Source: Candidatus Pantoea persica (GTDB lineage: Bacteria; Pseudomonadota; Gammaproteobacteria; Enterobacterales; Enterobacteriaceae). From it: a stretch of 64,000 nt of DNA. The translations under genes were made by a program, and so were the position numbers. The stretch lies in NCBI RefSeq assembly GCF_013753875.1, contig NZ_SMDS01000016.1, positions 248,001 through 312,000 of the forward strand, read 5' to 3'. Below the pieces are notes generated by a model. The model searched no databases and had not been told where the DNA came from. It worked only from the letters and a program-made list of their open reading frames with translations. Numbering within the stretch: position 1 is the stretch's first letter; every line of letters starts with the position of its first letter. Below are positions 52,897 through 63,115 of the stretch, in pieces.

Positions 52897-53742
52897 ATGC
52901 CTTTATATGAAAAGGATCAGCCGCTGAGCAACCTGACCCTGGGCAAACCTACAGCCTATCACGATCGCTATGACCCCAGTCTGCTGCAGGCGGTGCCGCG
53001 CAGCCTGAACCGCACGCCGCTCGGCCTGACGTCCGACGCGCTGCCGTTTACCGGCGCGGATATCTGGACGCTTTACGAGCTTTCCTGGCTCAACAGCAAG
53101 GGCGTGCCGCAGGTGGCGCTAGGCGAGGTAGTGCTGAACGCGACCAGCGACAACCTGATCGAGTCGAAAAGCTTTAAGCTCTATCTTAACAGCTTTAACC
53201 AGACGCGCTTCGCCGAGTGGGGCGAGGTGCGCCAGACGCTGGAGCGCGACCTTGGTGCCTGCGCGCAGGGCGACGTCAGCGTGGCGCTGTTTCGCCAGAG
53301 CGAGATAGAAGGCCAGCCTGTCGGCCAGTTTAGCGGCTACTGCATCGACGAGCAGGATATCGAGATCGACGACTACCGCTTCAACGCCGACTATCTCGCC
53401 AGCGCGGCGAGCGGCGACGTGGTCGAGGAGACGCTGGTCAGCCATCTGCTGAAATCCAACTGTCTGATCACCCATCAGCCCGACTGGGGTTCGGTGATGA
53501 TCCGCTATAAAGGCGCGCGCATCGATCGCGAGGCGCTCCTGCGCTACCTGATCTCCTTCCGCCAGCACAACGAATTTCACGAGCAGTGCGTGGAGCGCAT
53601 CTTTAACGATGTGATGCGCTTCTGCCAGCCGGAAAAGCTGACGGTCTATGCGCGCTATACCCGACGCGGCGGGCTGGACATCAATCCGTGGCGCAGCAAT
53701 GTGCCCTTCACGCCGGGCTTCTCTCGTCTAGCGCGTCAGTAG
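52897..53742 (+). CDS. queF: NADPH-dependent 7-cyano-7-deazaguanine reductase
   Basis: A complete 281-residue enzyme of the long bimodular QueF type, from [20 protein letters not shown]. The catalytic Cys is in '[20 protein letters not shown]', with '[14 protein letters not shown]', '[17 protein letters not shown]' (substrate and NADPH motif) and the end '[12 protein letters not shown]' present. It converts preQ0 to preQ1 for queuosine in tRNA. Divergent from syd as in E. coli. Intact. Confidence 0.95.
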   Translation: MPLYEKDQPLSNLTLGKPTAYHDRYDPSLLQAVPRSLNRTPLGLTSDALPFTGADIWTLYELSWLNSKGVPQVALGEVVLNATSDNLIESKSFKLYLNSFNQTRFAEWGEVRQTLERDLGACAQGDVSVALFRQSEIEGQPVGQFSGYCIDEQDIEIDDYRFNADYLASAASGDVVEETLVSHLLKSNCLITHQPDWGSVMIRYKGARIDREALLRYLISFRQHNEFHEQCVERIFNDVMRFCQPEKLTVYARYTRRGGLDINPWRSNVPFTPGFSRLARQ

Positions 53743-53911
53743 CTTTGCGAGGCCTCTCACAGCCTGCGCTCGGGCGGCGCGTTTCCCTTGAGCGTTAACG
53801 GTCGACAAGGCTACTCTGGTGCAGGCGGCGGTCGGAGGATCGCCGACCAGGGATTATCGCCACCGCAACGGCGGTGCCATCAGTCACCCAGGCGGGTGTA
53901 AAGGAGTTCAT

Positions 53912-55270
53912 TTGATTACGCATATCAGCCCACTTGGCTAGATGGATCTGTTTCTCAGCTGGAAGTGGACATGCTCAAGCGTACGGCAAGCAGTGACCTT
54001 TACTAGCTGTTCCGTAATTGCTCGCTCGCCGTGATTAACTCCGGCAGCCAGACCGACAGCAGCCACGAACTGCTCTCCCGCTTCGAAAATTTCGATATCA
54101 ACGTGCTGCGCCGCGAGCGCGGCGTTAAACTTGAGCTAATCAATCCGCCGGAAGAGGCCTTTGTTGACGGCCGCATTATCCGCTCGCTGCAGACCAACCT
54201 GTTTGCCGTGCTACGCGACATCCTCTTTGTTAACGACAGCTCTCTATTGCCGGTCTGGAAGAGGCGGCGCCGGAAGATTCAGCACATATTACCAACCAGG
54301 TGTTCTCGATCCTGCGCAACGCCCGCGCGCTGCACGTCGGCCAGTTTCCCAATACCGTGGTGTGCTGGGGCGGCCACTCCATGAACGCCGTGGAGTATCA
54401 GTACTGCCGCAACGTCGGCACCCAGCTGGGGCTGCGCGAGCTGAACATTTGTACCGGCTGTGGCCCCGGTGTGATGGAAGCGCCGATGAAGAGCGCGGCG
54501 GTGGGCCATACGCAACAGCGCTACCGCGACAGCCGTTTTATCGGTCTTACCGAGCCGTCGATTATCGCCGCGGAGCCGCCGAATCCGCTGGTGAACGAGC
54601 TCATAATCACGCCGGATATTGAAAAGCGCCTCGAAGCCTTTGCGCGCATCGCCCACGGCATCATTATCTTCCCAGGCGGCGTGGGCACGGCGGAAGATCT
54701 GCTCTATCTGCTGGGGATCATGATGAACCCGCAGAACCAGGATCAGGTGCTGCAGCTGATCCTCACCGGCCCGAAAGAGAGCGCCGACTATTTCCACGTG
54801 CTGGACGACTTTATCGTCAATATGCTGGGCGAAGCGGTGCGCAAACACTATCAGATCATCATCGACGACGCTGCCGAAGTGACGCGCCTGATGAAAAAAG
54901 CGATGCCGCAGGTCAAAGAGTACCGCCGCGAAACGGGCGACGCCTACAGCTTCAACTGGTCGATCCGCATCTCGTCCGATCTGCAGAGACCCTTCTTGCC
55001 GCCCCATGAGAAAATGGCCAACCTCAACCTTTACACCAGCCAGCCGGCGGATCAGCTGGCGGCGATCTACGCCGCGCCTTCTCCGGCATCGTCGCCGGAA
55101 ACGTCAAGGAGATCGGCATCCGCGAAATCCGTGAAAAGGGACCCTATAAGCTGCATGGCGAAGCGGACACTATGCGTCGCATGGATGAGCTGCTGCAGGG
55201 ATTCGTCGCCCAGCACCGCATGAAGCTGCCGGGCACCGCCTATATCCCCTTGCTACGAAATCGTTAAATA
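53912..55270 (+). pseudogene. ppnN: PpnN, nucleotide 5'-monophosphate nucleosidase, broken
   Basis: An AAGGAG site precedes TTG 53912 ('LITHISPLG'), then TAG at about 53,939, a frameshift, and a second TAG replacing Gln in 'SDLY*LFRN'. The body has '[20 protein letters not shown]', a gap with shift near 54,255, '[16 protein letters not shown]', '[20 protein letters not shown]' and '[17 protein letters not shown]' (LOG motifs GGGxGxMxA-like and PGGxGTxEE-like). Further shifts occur near 55,075 and 55,240. It would hydrolyse purine monophosphates and bind ppGpp. Confidence 0.88.
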
Positions 55271-55310
55271 ACCGCAAGGAAGGCGGCCCGCACGGGCTGC
55301 CGTTTACCTT

Positions 55311-56078
55311 ATGTCACTTCATCTTCTTATCGTTGACGCCCTTAATCTGATCCGTCGTCTGCATGCGGTGCAGGGTTCGCCCTGTGTCGAGGGCTGCGTC
55401 GCAGCGCTGCGCCAGCTGCTGGGCCACACGCAGCCGACCCATTCGGTGGCGGTGTTCGACAGCGACAGGCGGCATCAGGGCTGCCGTCATGAACTGTTGC
55501 CCGACTATAAAAGCGGCCGTCCGCCGATGCCGGAGGATCTGCAGGCGGAACTGCCTGCGCTGCAGGAGGCGCTCCGCCGCATCGGCGTCAGCTGCTGGAC
55601 GGCGGAAGCGAATGAGGCGGACGATCTGGCGGCCACGCTCGCCGTGAAAATGACGCAGGCGGGCCACCAGGCGACCATCGTCTCCACCGATAAAGGTTAC
55701 TACCAGCTGCTGGCGCCGCAGATCCGTATTCGCGACTACTGTCAAAAACGCTGGCTTGATCTGCCCTTTATCGACGGTAAATTTGGCGTCGCGCCGGAGC
55801 GGCTGCCGGATTACTGGGGACTGTACGGCGTCAGCAGCAGCAAAATTCCCGGCGTGCCGGGTATTGGCCCGAAAAGTGCGAAAACACTGCTGCAAAGCTT
55901 CGGCTTGCTGGAGGCGAGCTATGCGCGGCTGGAGGAAGTGCCGGAGAAATGGCGCGCCAAACTGGTGGCGGGAGAAGCGTCGGCCCTGGTCAGCCGCCAA
56001 GTCTCGACGCTGAAGCAGGACCTGACGCTGCGGGGCAACCTGACAACCCTGCACTATACGGGCCAGGCGTCGCAGTAA
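55311..56078 (+). CDS. xni: Flap endonuclease Xni (ExoIX)
   Basis: A complete 255-residue protein (E. coli Xni 251) starting '[20 protein letters not shown]'. FEN-type motifs are present: '[15 protein letters not shown]', '[16 protein letters not shown]' (metal Asp), '[20 protein letters not shown]', and the helix-hairpin-helix '[20 protein letters not shown]'. It resembles the 5' nuclease domain of PolA, without the polymerase. sdaCB, which separate ppnN and xni in E. coli, are absent. Undamaged. Confidence 0.92.
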   Translation: MSLHLLIVDALNLIRRLHAVQGSPCVEGCVAALRQLLGHTQPTHSVAVFDSDRRHQGCRHELLPDYKSGRPPMPEDLQAELPALQEALRRIGVSCWTAEANEADDLAATLAVKMTQAGHQATIVSTDKGYYQLLAPQIRIRDYCQKRWLDLPFIDGKFGVAPERLPDYWGLYGVSSSKIPGVPGIGPKSAKTLLQSFGLLEASYARLEEVPEKWRAKLVAGEASALVSRQVSTLKQDLTLRGNLTTLHYTGQASQ

Positions 56079-56093
56079 CGTCTGACCGGCGGA

Positions 56094-57198
56094 TTAACGC
56101 TCGTCGCGGCGGCCTGGAATCGCGCCCCAGATGCGGCGGATTTGCATGGTGACCTCTTCGCAATCGTGATAGAGCTGACGCGCGCGGATCTGCGCGTTGA
56201 TGCCCTGCGCCTTGAGCGCCTCGTCCATAATCGCTAGGTTCTGCGTCACCTCTTCATAGCGCTTTTTCATCGGCAGCTTGAGGTTGAAGATCGCTTCGCG
56301 GCACCAGCCATTCAACAGCCATTCATTCGGTCATCAGGTTGGCGACGCGCACCGGCTTCTCCACCATGTCGCACACCAGCCAGTCGTTGTTATGGCTCGT
56401 TGGACGAAACTTGAAGCCGTCCTCGCGGCAGTGGGTGACCTGCCCGGTATCCATCAGGCTCGGCGCCATCGGCGCCGTTGTTCACGGCGTACACCCACAT
56501 GCTGCGCTTCACCAGCAGATAGGTCTAGCCGCCCGGGCAGGCGCCGAGATCGACCGCGTGCATGCCACCCGCGAGGCGCTCATCCCATTCATCGGCGGGA
56601 ATAAAGACGTGGAACGCCTCTTCCAGCTTCAGCATTGAGCGGCTCGGCGCGTCGGCCGGAAACTTCAGGCGCGGAATGCCCATATAGAACGGCGAGTTGT
56701 TGCCGACGAAGGAGTAGCCGACGTAGCAGGCGCCCGGCGCGATAAAGAAAACGTGCACCACGGGGCGCTCCGGGCTCTCATGTTGAGCAGGATGCCCGCC
56801 TCGCACAGGCTGGCGCGCAGCGGCACGGTAAACTTGCGGCAAAATTTGGTCAGCTCTTTCGCGTCGTTGGTATCCGGCACCTCAACGCGCAGCTCGCCGC
56901 CCTTCTCCACCACGCCGGTCAGCATGCCGACGATCGGCGTAATGCGATCCTCCGGCGGCAGATCTTTCAGCAGCTCGCCCACAACCAGCATCTAGCGGGC
57001 AAAAACCAGCGTGTCGAACGGCAAATCGCGCATCAGGCGATCGGCATCTTCATGCTGGTAGCACTCAAACAGCACGTAGCCGCTGTTCTCCTTGACGCGC
57101 GGGAAGCCGTAGATTTCGCGCTCGGCCGCTTTCGCGGTGATTTCCTCCGCACACTCTTTTTCAAAAGAGGGACGACAATAGAGTAAAACTTTATTCAT
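56094..57198 (-). pseudogene. rlmM: RlmM, 23S rRNA C2498 2'-O-methyltransferase, broken
   Basis: From ATG 57198: [23 protein letters not shown] after 'DTLVFAR' (Gln in E. coli), the THUMP-like part '[20 protein letters not shown]', a frameshift near 56,780, then the methyltransferase entry '[13 protein letters not shown]' followed by TAG (Trp in E. coli). Further shifts near 56,470 and 56,325 precede the C-terminal '[20 protein letters not shown]' and the end 'GRRDER'. The start region of ygdD overlaps its 5' end by eight bases. Confidence 0.9.
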
Positions 57199-57586
57199 GG
57201 CGATCTGCCTTTCGTTTCAGACGCAGCGCGCCAATCAACATCAGGAACCAGCCGACCAGGAAGCAAAGCCCCCCAACCGGCGTAACAAAAACCCAAAACT
57301 TCAGATGCGACAGCGCCAACGAATAGAGGCTGCCGCTAAACAGCACGATGCCGAGGGCGAGAAAGGCGCTGCTCCAGTAAAACCAGAGGTTGGCGCGGCG
57401 CAACATCGCGGCGCCTAAGCCGATAACCGCCAGCGTATGGTAGGCTTGATACTCTAGGCCGGTATGGATCCAGGCCATTTCCGCCGGGCTAAGCGAACAG
57501 CTGAGCACGTGGGCGCCGAAAGCGCCAAAGGCCACCAGCAAAAATCCGCTGATGGCGGCAAAGATAAACATGGCGCGACTGGACAT
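57191..57586 (-). CDS. ygdD: YgdD, DUF423 inner-membrane protein
   Basis: A complete 131-residue protein with four membrane helices, from [20 protein letters not shown] through '[20 protein letters not shown]', '[20 protein letters not shown]' to '[20 protein letters not shown]'. It aligns end to end with E. coli YgdD; function unknown. Start 57586 is chosen from the family. Intact between two broken genes. Confidence 0.92.
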   Translation of the reverse strand: MSSRAMFIFAAISGFLLVAFGAFGAHVLSCSLSPAEMAWIHTGLEYQAYHTLAVIGLGAAMLRRANLWFYWSSAFLALGIVLFSGSLYSLALSHLKFWVFVTPVGGLCFLVGWFLMLIGALRLKRKADRHE

Positions 57587-57636
57587 CGGACTATCCTCAA
57601 GGTGCATCTGTACTTCACTGTACAGAAATCAATAAT

Positions 57637-58547
57637 TTAGTGGTCGTAGCGAAAGCGAAATTTTTCTTGTTCGCTCACGGCCTTCGCCAGCATCCACTGT
57701 CGAAAGGCGGCTATTTTACCTAGATCTTCCTGGCTGTCATGACAAACCAGATAAAAAGCATTTTTACTGACTAATACGTCGTTGAACGGGCAAATCAGCC
57801 GGCCAGCTTCGATCTCACGCTGCGCCATCACGTTGTTCGCCAGCGCCACGCCCTGACCGTGGATGGCGACCTGCAGCACCATGGCGCTGTGGCTGAATAT
57901 TGGCCCCTGCTGCACATTAATGTGCTGCAAGCCTAGCTGACGAATATAGGATTACCAGTCGCGGCGCGAGGCGTCGTGCAGCAGGGTAAAGCGCGCCAGA
58001 TCTTCCGGCTCTTTCAATGGGTTATCGCCGGCCATTAGCGCCGGCGAACAGACCGGCAGCAGATACTCGGCATAGAGTTTTTCTACCCGCAGCCCTGGCC
58101 AGTTGCCGCGGCCGTAGAAGATAGCCACGTCCACATCATCAGCCAGCTTCTCCTCATCGCGGTCTACCGCCTGAATGCGCACGCCGATGCCCGGATAAGC
58201 CATATTAAAGCTGGAGAGGCGCGGCACCAGCCAATGAATAGCGAAGCTGGGCAGCAGGTCAGTGCGCCTTTCGCGCTACGCGCCTGCAGCTTGCGCGTCG
58301 CGTCGTTGAGGGCGGTGAAAATCTCTTTGATATCGAGATAGTAGCTTTGCCCCTCTTCCGTCAGCAAAAGCGAACGATTCCTCCGGCGAAACAGCTTTAC
58401 CCCTAGAAAATCTTCCAGAGATTTTATCTGATGGCTTACGGCCGCCTGAGTGACAAACGGCTCTTCAGCCGCTTTAGTGAAGCTAAGATGGCGCGCCGCA
58501 GCGTCAAACACGCGGAGTGCATTAAGTGGAGGCAGGTTTTTTGACAT
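57637..58547 (-). pseudogene. gcvA: GcvA, LysR-type regulator of glycine cleavage, broken
   Basis: ATG 58547 gives MSKNLPPLNALRVFDAAARH and a helix-turn-helix ('SFTKAAEEPFVTQAAVSHQI', with some changes), then a frameshift near 58,265, 'GVRIQAVDRDEEKLADDVDV', TAA in 'ASRRDW*SYIRQLGLQHINV' (Gln in E. coli, CAA to TAA), and an open end 'FNDVLVSKNAFYLVCHDSQE'. GcvA switches gcvTHP and activates gcvB in E. coli. It is divergent from gcvB here as there. Confidence 0.88.
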
Positions 58548-58648
58548 GGTTATTGATGCTTGAATCGGAGGCAAAACACGTACGCTTATAACAAGCGGTC
58601 ATATATTAGTTTTAGTAATCCGAGGCATTATAAATTATAAATTGTCCG

Positions 58649-58677
58649 TTGAGTAAACTCCAGCAAATACATATAGT
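58649..58677 (+). promoter_or_regulatory. Sigma-70 promoter of gcvB
   Basis: TTGAGT (58649-58654) and TATAGT (58672-58677) are separated by 17 bases, with the gcvB 5' end six bases later. The divergent gcvA start is about 100 bases away, so the two share this regulatory region. Confidence 0.8.
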
Positions 58678-58683
58678 TGCGGC

Positions 58684-58880
58684 ACTTCCTGAGCCGGAAC
58701 GAAAAGATTTCAGGATTTGTGAGTGAGTTCGCAGACTTCCGGAAAGCTTTTGGATTGTGGTCGTAATGTTGTGTTTGCATATTGATCTGACGATTGCAGA
58801 TCAAGCTTTTAATTCCTGTAGATTTACCCTGTCTGTCCATAGTGATTTTGAATAGCACCGCAAATTGCGGTGCTTTTTCT
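58684..58880 (+). ncRNA. gcvB: GcvB small RNA
   Basis: The 5' end ACTTCCTGAGCCGGAACGAA is identical to E. coli GcvB, and the segment TTTACCCTGTCTGTCCATAG plus the terminator (AGCACCGCAAATTGCGGTGC then T run) is retained. The GU-rich seed R1 (TGTTGTGTTTGC) is present but the region is shorter than in E. coli, where the TTGTGT motif is repeated. GcvB represses many amino-acid and peptide transporter mRNAs with Hfq. It lies between gcvA and ygdI as in E. coli; its activator gene gcvA is broken. Confidence 0.95.
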
Positions 58881-58904
58881 TGCCTGCAATATGCGCGAAA
58901 TCGC

Positions 58905-59126
58905 TTACTGCATTTCCACCATCTCTTTAACGTCAGAGCGGTTGATCTGTTGCTTGTTGCCGTTAGCGTCTTTATAGCTGATCATACAGGTGTCATCGTC
59001 TACCGTCGGCTTGCCTTCAGAAACTATGGTGCGACCGTCGTTGGTATGCATAACATAATTGCTGGAACACGCGGCCAGAGTAAAAGCCAAAGTGCAGATA
59101 GCCAGCACTGCGAAAAGTTTTTTCAT
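58905..59126 (-). CDS. ygdI: YgdI-family small lipoprotein
   Basis: A complete 73-residue lipoprotein: signal peptide MKKLFAVLAICTLAFTLAAC with Cys 20, then the DUF903 fold 'SSNYVMHTNDGRTIVSEGKP' and 'MISYKDANGNKQQINRSDVK'. Very close to E. coli YgdI. Function unknown. Undamaged. Confidence 0.93.
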   Translation of the reverse strand: MKKLFAVLAICTLAFTLAACSSNYVMHTNDGRTIVSEGKPTVDDDTCMISYKDANGNKQQINRSDVKEMVEMQ

Positions 59127-59325
59127 TTTCTATCTCCTTGCAGATTGATTGCCTCAAACCTCCCCACTGCAGCTAACCGGTAGTCAAATCGACTAAAGAG
59201 GGTTGCTCCTAATGCGGGTTTTGGTTTAAACCTTGCATTAATCATGCATAATGCGCTTTTACAGCTTTGCCAGAAGAGAGTCAGGCTTTTGATCTGGGCC
59301 TATTTGTCAGCATGAAGAGCCACGC

Positions 59326-60126
59326 ATGACCGCATTTAACCCTACGCTGTTCCGCCAGCAGTTTCCGGCGCTGAACGACGCCGGCGTCTACCTCGACAGC
59401 GCCGGCACCGTGCACCGTAGCCAGTACGCCGCGGCGCGCCAGCTGACCGAGCGCTATGAGCGGGCGCGGCATCAGGTGGCTCGGCTGCTCAATGCGCCTC
59501 ACGGCCAGCAGATCGTCTGGACGCGCGGCACACGGAGGCGATCAACCTTGTCGCTAACGGCTGGCTGCTGCCGCGCCTGAAGGCGGGCGACGAGATTGTC
59601 GTCAGCGAGGCGGAACACCATGCCAATCTGGTGCCCTGGCTGATGGTGGCGCAGGCGCGCGGCGCCAGAGTGGTGAAGTGGCCGATTGGCGAGGATCGCC
59701 TGCCCGATATTGCCCAGCTGCCGTCGCTGCTTAACGCGCGCCCCCGCCTGCTGGCCATGGGGCAGATGTCCAACGTCACCGGGGGCTGCCCCGATCTGTC
59801 CCAGGCTATCGCGCTGGCACACGCCGTCGGCGCAAAGGTGATGGTTGACGGCGCGCAGGGCGTAGCGCACTACCCGCCCGACGTGCAGGCGATGGATATC
59901 GATTTTTACGCCTTCTCGGCGCATAAGCTCTATGAACCGACTGGCATCGGCGCGCTCTACGGCAAAGCGGCGCTGCTGGAGGAGATGACGCCGTAGCAGG
60001 GCGGTGGCAAGATGCTGACGCAGGTGGATTTCAGCGGCTTTACGCCGCAGCCGGTGCCCTGGCGGTTTTAGGCCGGCACGCCGAACGTGGCGGGCGTGGT
60101 TCAGCAAGCCGCGCGCGGCGCAGCCC
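59326..60126 (+). pseudogene. csdA: CsdA cysteine desulfurase, truncated
   Basis: ATG 59326 gives MTAFNPTLFRQQFPALNDAG and 'VYLDSAGTVHRSQYAAARQL'. One base is lost in 'TRGTTEAINLVANGW'. The PLP-binding part is otherwise readable: 'SEAEHHANLVPWLMVAQARG', 'VMVDGAQGVAHYPPDVQAMD', 'YAFSAHKLYEPTGIGALYG' (Schiff-base Lys). TAG follows 'LLEEMTP' (Trp in E. coli) and 'VPWRF' (Glu). After 'AGTPNVAGV' the match ends; the C-terminus with the catalytic Cys loop and all of csdE are missing, and tcdA follows. Confidence 0.88.
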
Positions 60127-60131
60127 TGAAC

Positions 60132-60813
60132 TTACGCCGCCTGACGCGTCGCACACGCCAGAAACTTCTTCAGCGCGTGTGAGACAGCGACAAAGCCAAA
60201 GGTCGCGGTTACCATAGTGGCCGCGCCGAATCCCGTCTCGCAGTCCATTCTTTTGGGCCCTTCGGCGGTGCTGCGCGCGGCGCAAACGCTGCCGTCCGGC
60301 TGCGGATACATCAGCGCTTCGGTAGAGAAAACGCAGTCGATGCCCAGCTTGCCCTTGCTGTTTTTCACCACGCCCAGCGCCTTCAGCCGCTCGCGCAGCT
60401 TGGCCACCGGTGGTAATCAGCGGGATCTTGTTGCGGCGGCACCAGGAGATCAGCGCCGCCTTGGGGCGAACGCTGTCGATAGAGTCAATCACATAGTCGA
60501 AGCCCGCCGCCATCAGCTCAGCGGTATTGTCCGGCGTAATGAAGTCGTCGATACAGATGACTTCGCAGTCGGGATTGATGGCGCGCAGGCACTCCGCCAT
60601 CACCTCGGTTTTCGCCCGGCCGACGTTGCCGCTCAGGGCGTGAATCTGCCGATTGGTATTGGTGATGCAGACATCATCCATATCAATCAGCGTAATTTTG
60701 CCAATGCCGATCACGCAGAAGTGCGCCTGCACGAATCGCATCAGCGCATCCTGCCCATAGAGACGTGCCGTGCCGCCAAAACGCTGACGCCAGGCCTAGT
60801 TAACCACACTCAT
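60132..60813 (-). pseudogene. tcdA: TcdA (CsdL), tRNA t6A dehydratase, broken
   Basis: ATG 60813 gives MSVVN, TAG, 'AWRQRFGGTARLYGQDALMR'. The nucleotide-binding loop is destroyed: 'CVIGIG' joins directly to 'KITLIDMDDVCITNTNRQIH', dropping about 17 residues that in E. coli lie between two Gly-Ile-Gly stretches. A second deletion after 'NKIPLITTGG' with a shift leads to 'AKLRERLKALGVVKNSKGKL' and 'FGAATMVTATFGFVAVSHAL'. It would make the cyclic form of t6A at tRNA position 37. Confidence 0.9.
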
Positions 60814-60860
60814 AATTAACCTTGTTACGTCGTACGGGCCTTGCGGCCCGCAGAGAAAAA

Positions 60861-62012
60861 TCAGTTTGCGCCCAGAAGCAGCGAGCCATTATTGCCGCTT
60901 TGCGGGTTGCTGAACAGCGGCTGGGCTGCGCCCGGCGCCTCTTTCAGCACCCAGACGCGCCCGTAATGGTTGTAGAAGCCAGCAAGGTGCGCCGCGTCGG
61001 AGCCGATGCCTTGATAGATATCAAAGTGTTGCCCCTTGATCGCGCCGCCAACGTCCAGCGCCACCATCAGGCGCATCTCATATTTGCCGTTGAATTTGCC
61101 CTTCTCGTTCAGCTGCGGCACTTCCGCCAGCAAAACGGTGCCCGCCGGGATCAGCGAGCGGTCCGAGGCGACAGAGGCTTTCGCCACCAGCGGCACCGCG
61201 CTGGCGCCGCGCACCGGGGTAAAGGCTTCGGGCTTGAAGAAGACGAACGACGGGTTGGTTTCCAGCAACGCGCGCACTTCCGACTCGGAGTGGGAAGCCG
61301 CCCAGTCGCGGATCGCCTGTATCGACATATCTTCGCGCTTCACTTCGCCGCGGTCGATTAGCTCTTTGCCAATGCTGTGATAGGCCCAGCAGTTCTTACC
61401 GCCGTAGCCAAAAAAGGTCATCGGACGGCCATCACCGTAGTCGACGTAGCCACTGCCCTGCACGTCCATAATAAAGTTATCGATAAGAGAGTTGCTCCAG
61501 CCGATAACGTAGCGCTCATCCAGCGCGCCGCTGTAGATCGACGCACGGCTCGGCAGCTTCGCGCCGCGCTTGCGCGGCGGCATGCGGTAGATCGGATACT
61601 GGAACTCGCCCTGACGCGTATAGCGCGCCTGCACCACCGGCGTATGGTAGCCGGTAAACTGCACGTTGCCGTAGTTGTCGGTGCCTTCCATCTGGAAGGC
61701 GTTGAGGCCGTACTGACGCAGCCGGCGCGTGTCGGCGCCGGCCATCAGCCAGCTCTCTACCGCGCTGTAGGTGCCGGTATGGCGGCCATAAAGTGCGGAC
61801 GAGGCGGACTGAATGTTTCTCACCTGCTCGCAAAAATCTCTGCCGTTCACCGGCCTGCCCTTGGCATTGGGCTGATTCACCAGCGCCAGCGACTGCTCCA
61901 GCTTGCCGTCTTTATACTGCTGCCCGCGATCGGTCAGTTTTGAACTGCAACCCGCCAGCAGCGCAAATAGTGCGCCAGTAAGTGTATACTTCGCCCAGTG
62001 TCCTTTATTCAT
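60861..62012 (-). CDS. mltA: Membrane-bound lytic murein transglycosylase A
   Basis: A complete 383-residue lipoprotein from [20 protein letters not shown] with lipobox LAGC (Cys 22). The MltA beta-barrel part ('[20 protein letters not shown]', '[20 protein letters not shown]') and the C-terminal 3D domain with its conserved Asp residues ('[20 protein letters not shown]', '[20 protein letters not shown]') are whole. It cleaves peptidoglycan glycan strands at the outer membrane. Undamaged over 1.15 kb. Confidence 0.95.
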   Translation of the reverse strand: MNKGHWAKYTLTGALFALLAGCSSKLTDRGQQYKDGKLEQSLALVNQPNAKGRPVNGRDFCEQVRNIQSASSALYGRHTGTYSAVESWLMAGADTRRLRQYGLNAFQMEGTDNYGNVQFTGYHTPVVQARYTRQGEFQYPIYRMPPRKRGAKLPSRASIYSGALDERYVIGWSNSLIDNFIMDVQGSGYVDYGDGRPMTFFGYGGKNCWAYHSIGKELIDRGEVKREDMSIQAIRDWAASHSESEVRALLETNPSFVFFKPEAFTPVRGASAVPLVAKASVASDRSLIPAGTVLLAEVPQLNEKGKFNGKYEMRLMVALDVGGAIKGQHFDIYQGIGSDAAHLAGFYNHYGRVWVLKEAPGAAQPLFSNPQSGNNGSLLLGAN

Positions 62013-62880
62013 CGCCTTCTCTTTTATCCATGAGTGTTCGCCCCGCGACGATAGCAGAGCCCCTAGCAGAATGAAATCGTCTGCCCCCGCCCTTGTCGAA
62101 ATAGGCTTTGATGCCGTGAAAAATTGCCTCCGCCACCTGCTGCTGGTAGCGGCTGGTGCGCAGCTTGCACTCCTCTTCTATGTTTCTGATAAAGGCGGTC
62201 TCCACCAGAATCGACGGAATATCCGGCGCCTTCAGTACGGCGAAGCCCGCCTGACCCACGGTATGCTTGTGCAGGTGGTTGATATGCCCCATACGCTGCA
62301 GCACCTCTTTTTTGCCAAACTTCAAGCTGTCGTGGATAGTCTGGCGCTGCGCCATATCGAACATGGTGTGATCGAGATAGCGATCGCCACTCTTGCTGAC
62401 GCCGCCGAGGTCGCGCCCCGCCTTCCCGGGCAGCGTCACCGCCGCCGGTTCGTTGCGTTCCAGATCGCCTTGGTTGTAATCCTTGAGCAGCGCTAGCAGC
62501 GGATCGTCTTCGGCGCAACGTTGCGCTTCAGCTCCAGCACGATGCGCACAGTGCTGGCCTCGAACTGCCCTACCCGCGCGCTTTTGATAAAGGGATCGTT
62601 AACGCGCACCAGCTTGTCGACCCCTTTTAACACCGGGTTCAGGTGCATGTTCTGAATATCGATCACCAGCCGGTCTGGGTGGCTGAGCGCGAACTGCTTA
62701 TAGTGAAGCGGCACGCTGGACTCCAGCGTCAGGCGGGAATAGGTCGATGAGGGCCAGATGCGCACTGCGACAATATGGTTTCGCGCCGCCAGCCCGGCGC
62801 GGCTGACGCTCAACAGCAGTAATGCGCCTGTGCTCTGTAAAAATCGTCTGCGGGGAAAAAAGGGGGGTTGCTCCGGACAT
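62005..62880 (-). pseudogene. amiC: AmiC, N-acetylmuramoyl-L-alanine amidase, catalytic core deleted
   Basis: The start 62880 reads [10 protein letters not shown]; after a shift in a C/T run the Tat signal '[20 protein letters not shown]' appears, then the AMIN domain ('[20 protein letters not shown]', '[20 protein letters not shown]', '[20 protein letters not shown]'). A second shift near 62,510 loses a segment, and 'LPGKAGRD' joins directly to '[20 protein letters not shown]': about 130 residues, including the zinc-binding His/Glu of the Amidase_3 domain, are gone. The C-terminal '[14 protein letters not shown]' remains. AmiC splits daughter cells. Confidence 0.9.
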
Positions 62881-63087
62881 GCCGCTCCAACTGCGTTGCT
62901 CTGTTCTGTCTAAAAGAAGCCGCCTCAATAGAAGGCGCTGAAAACTTTACCCAGCTCTCTCACTCTTGTCATGCTGGAAAATCAAAATAATGCAGTCTCG
63001 TAGCAGAATTCGCACTCGAAAAAACGTAAATTTACGTCAGGTTTAATTCTTGCAAAACCCACGACAAGAGAATAAAAATACAGAAAT
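62881..63087. other. amiC-argA divergent intergenic region
   Basis: About 200 bases holding the divergent promoters; apart from the arginine operator next to argA no motif was identified. Confidence 0.4.
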
Positions 63088-63105
63088 CACGAATAATCAT
63101 TCATT
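63088..63105. promoter_or_regulatory. ARG box (ArgR operator) before argA
   Basis: CGAAT-AATC-ATTCA with flanking A/T fits the 18-base ARG box consensus (TGAAT-four A/T-ATTCA) with one or two deviations. It lies about 10 bases upstream of the argA GTG, consistent with arginine repression of argA. Confidence 0.65.
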
Positions 63106-63115
63106 GAGGTTTGCC

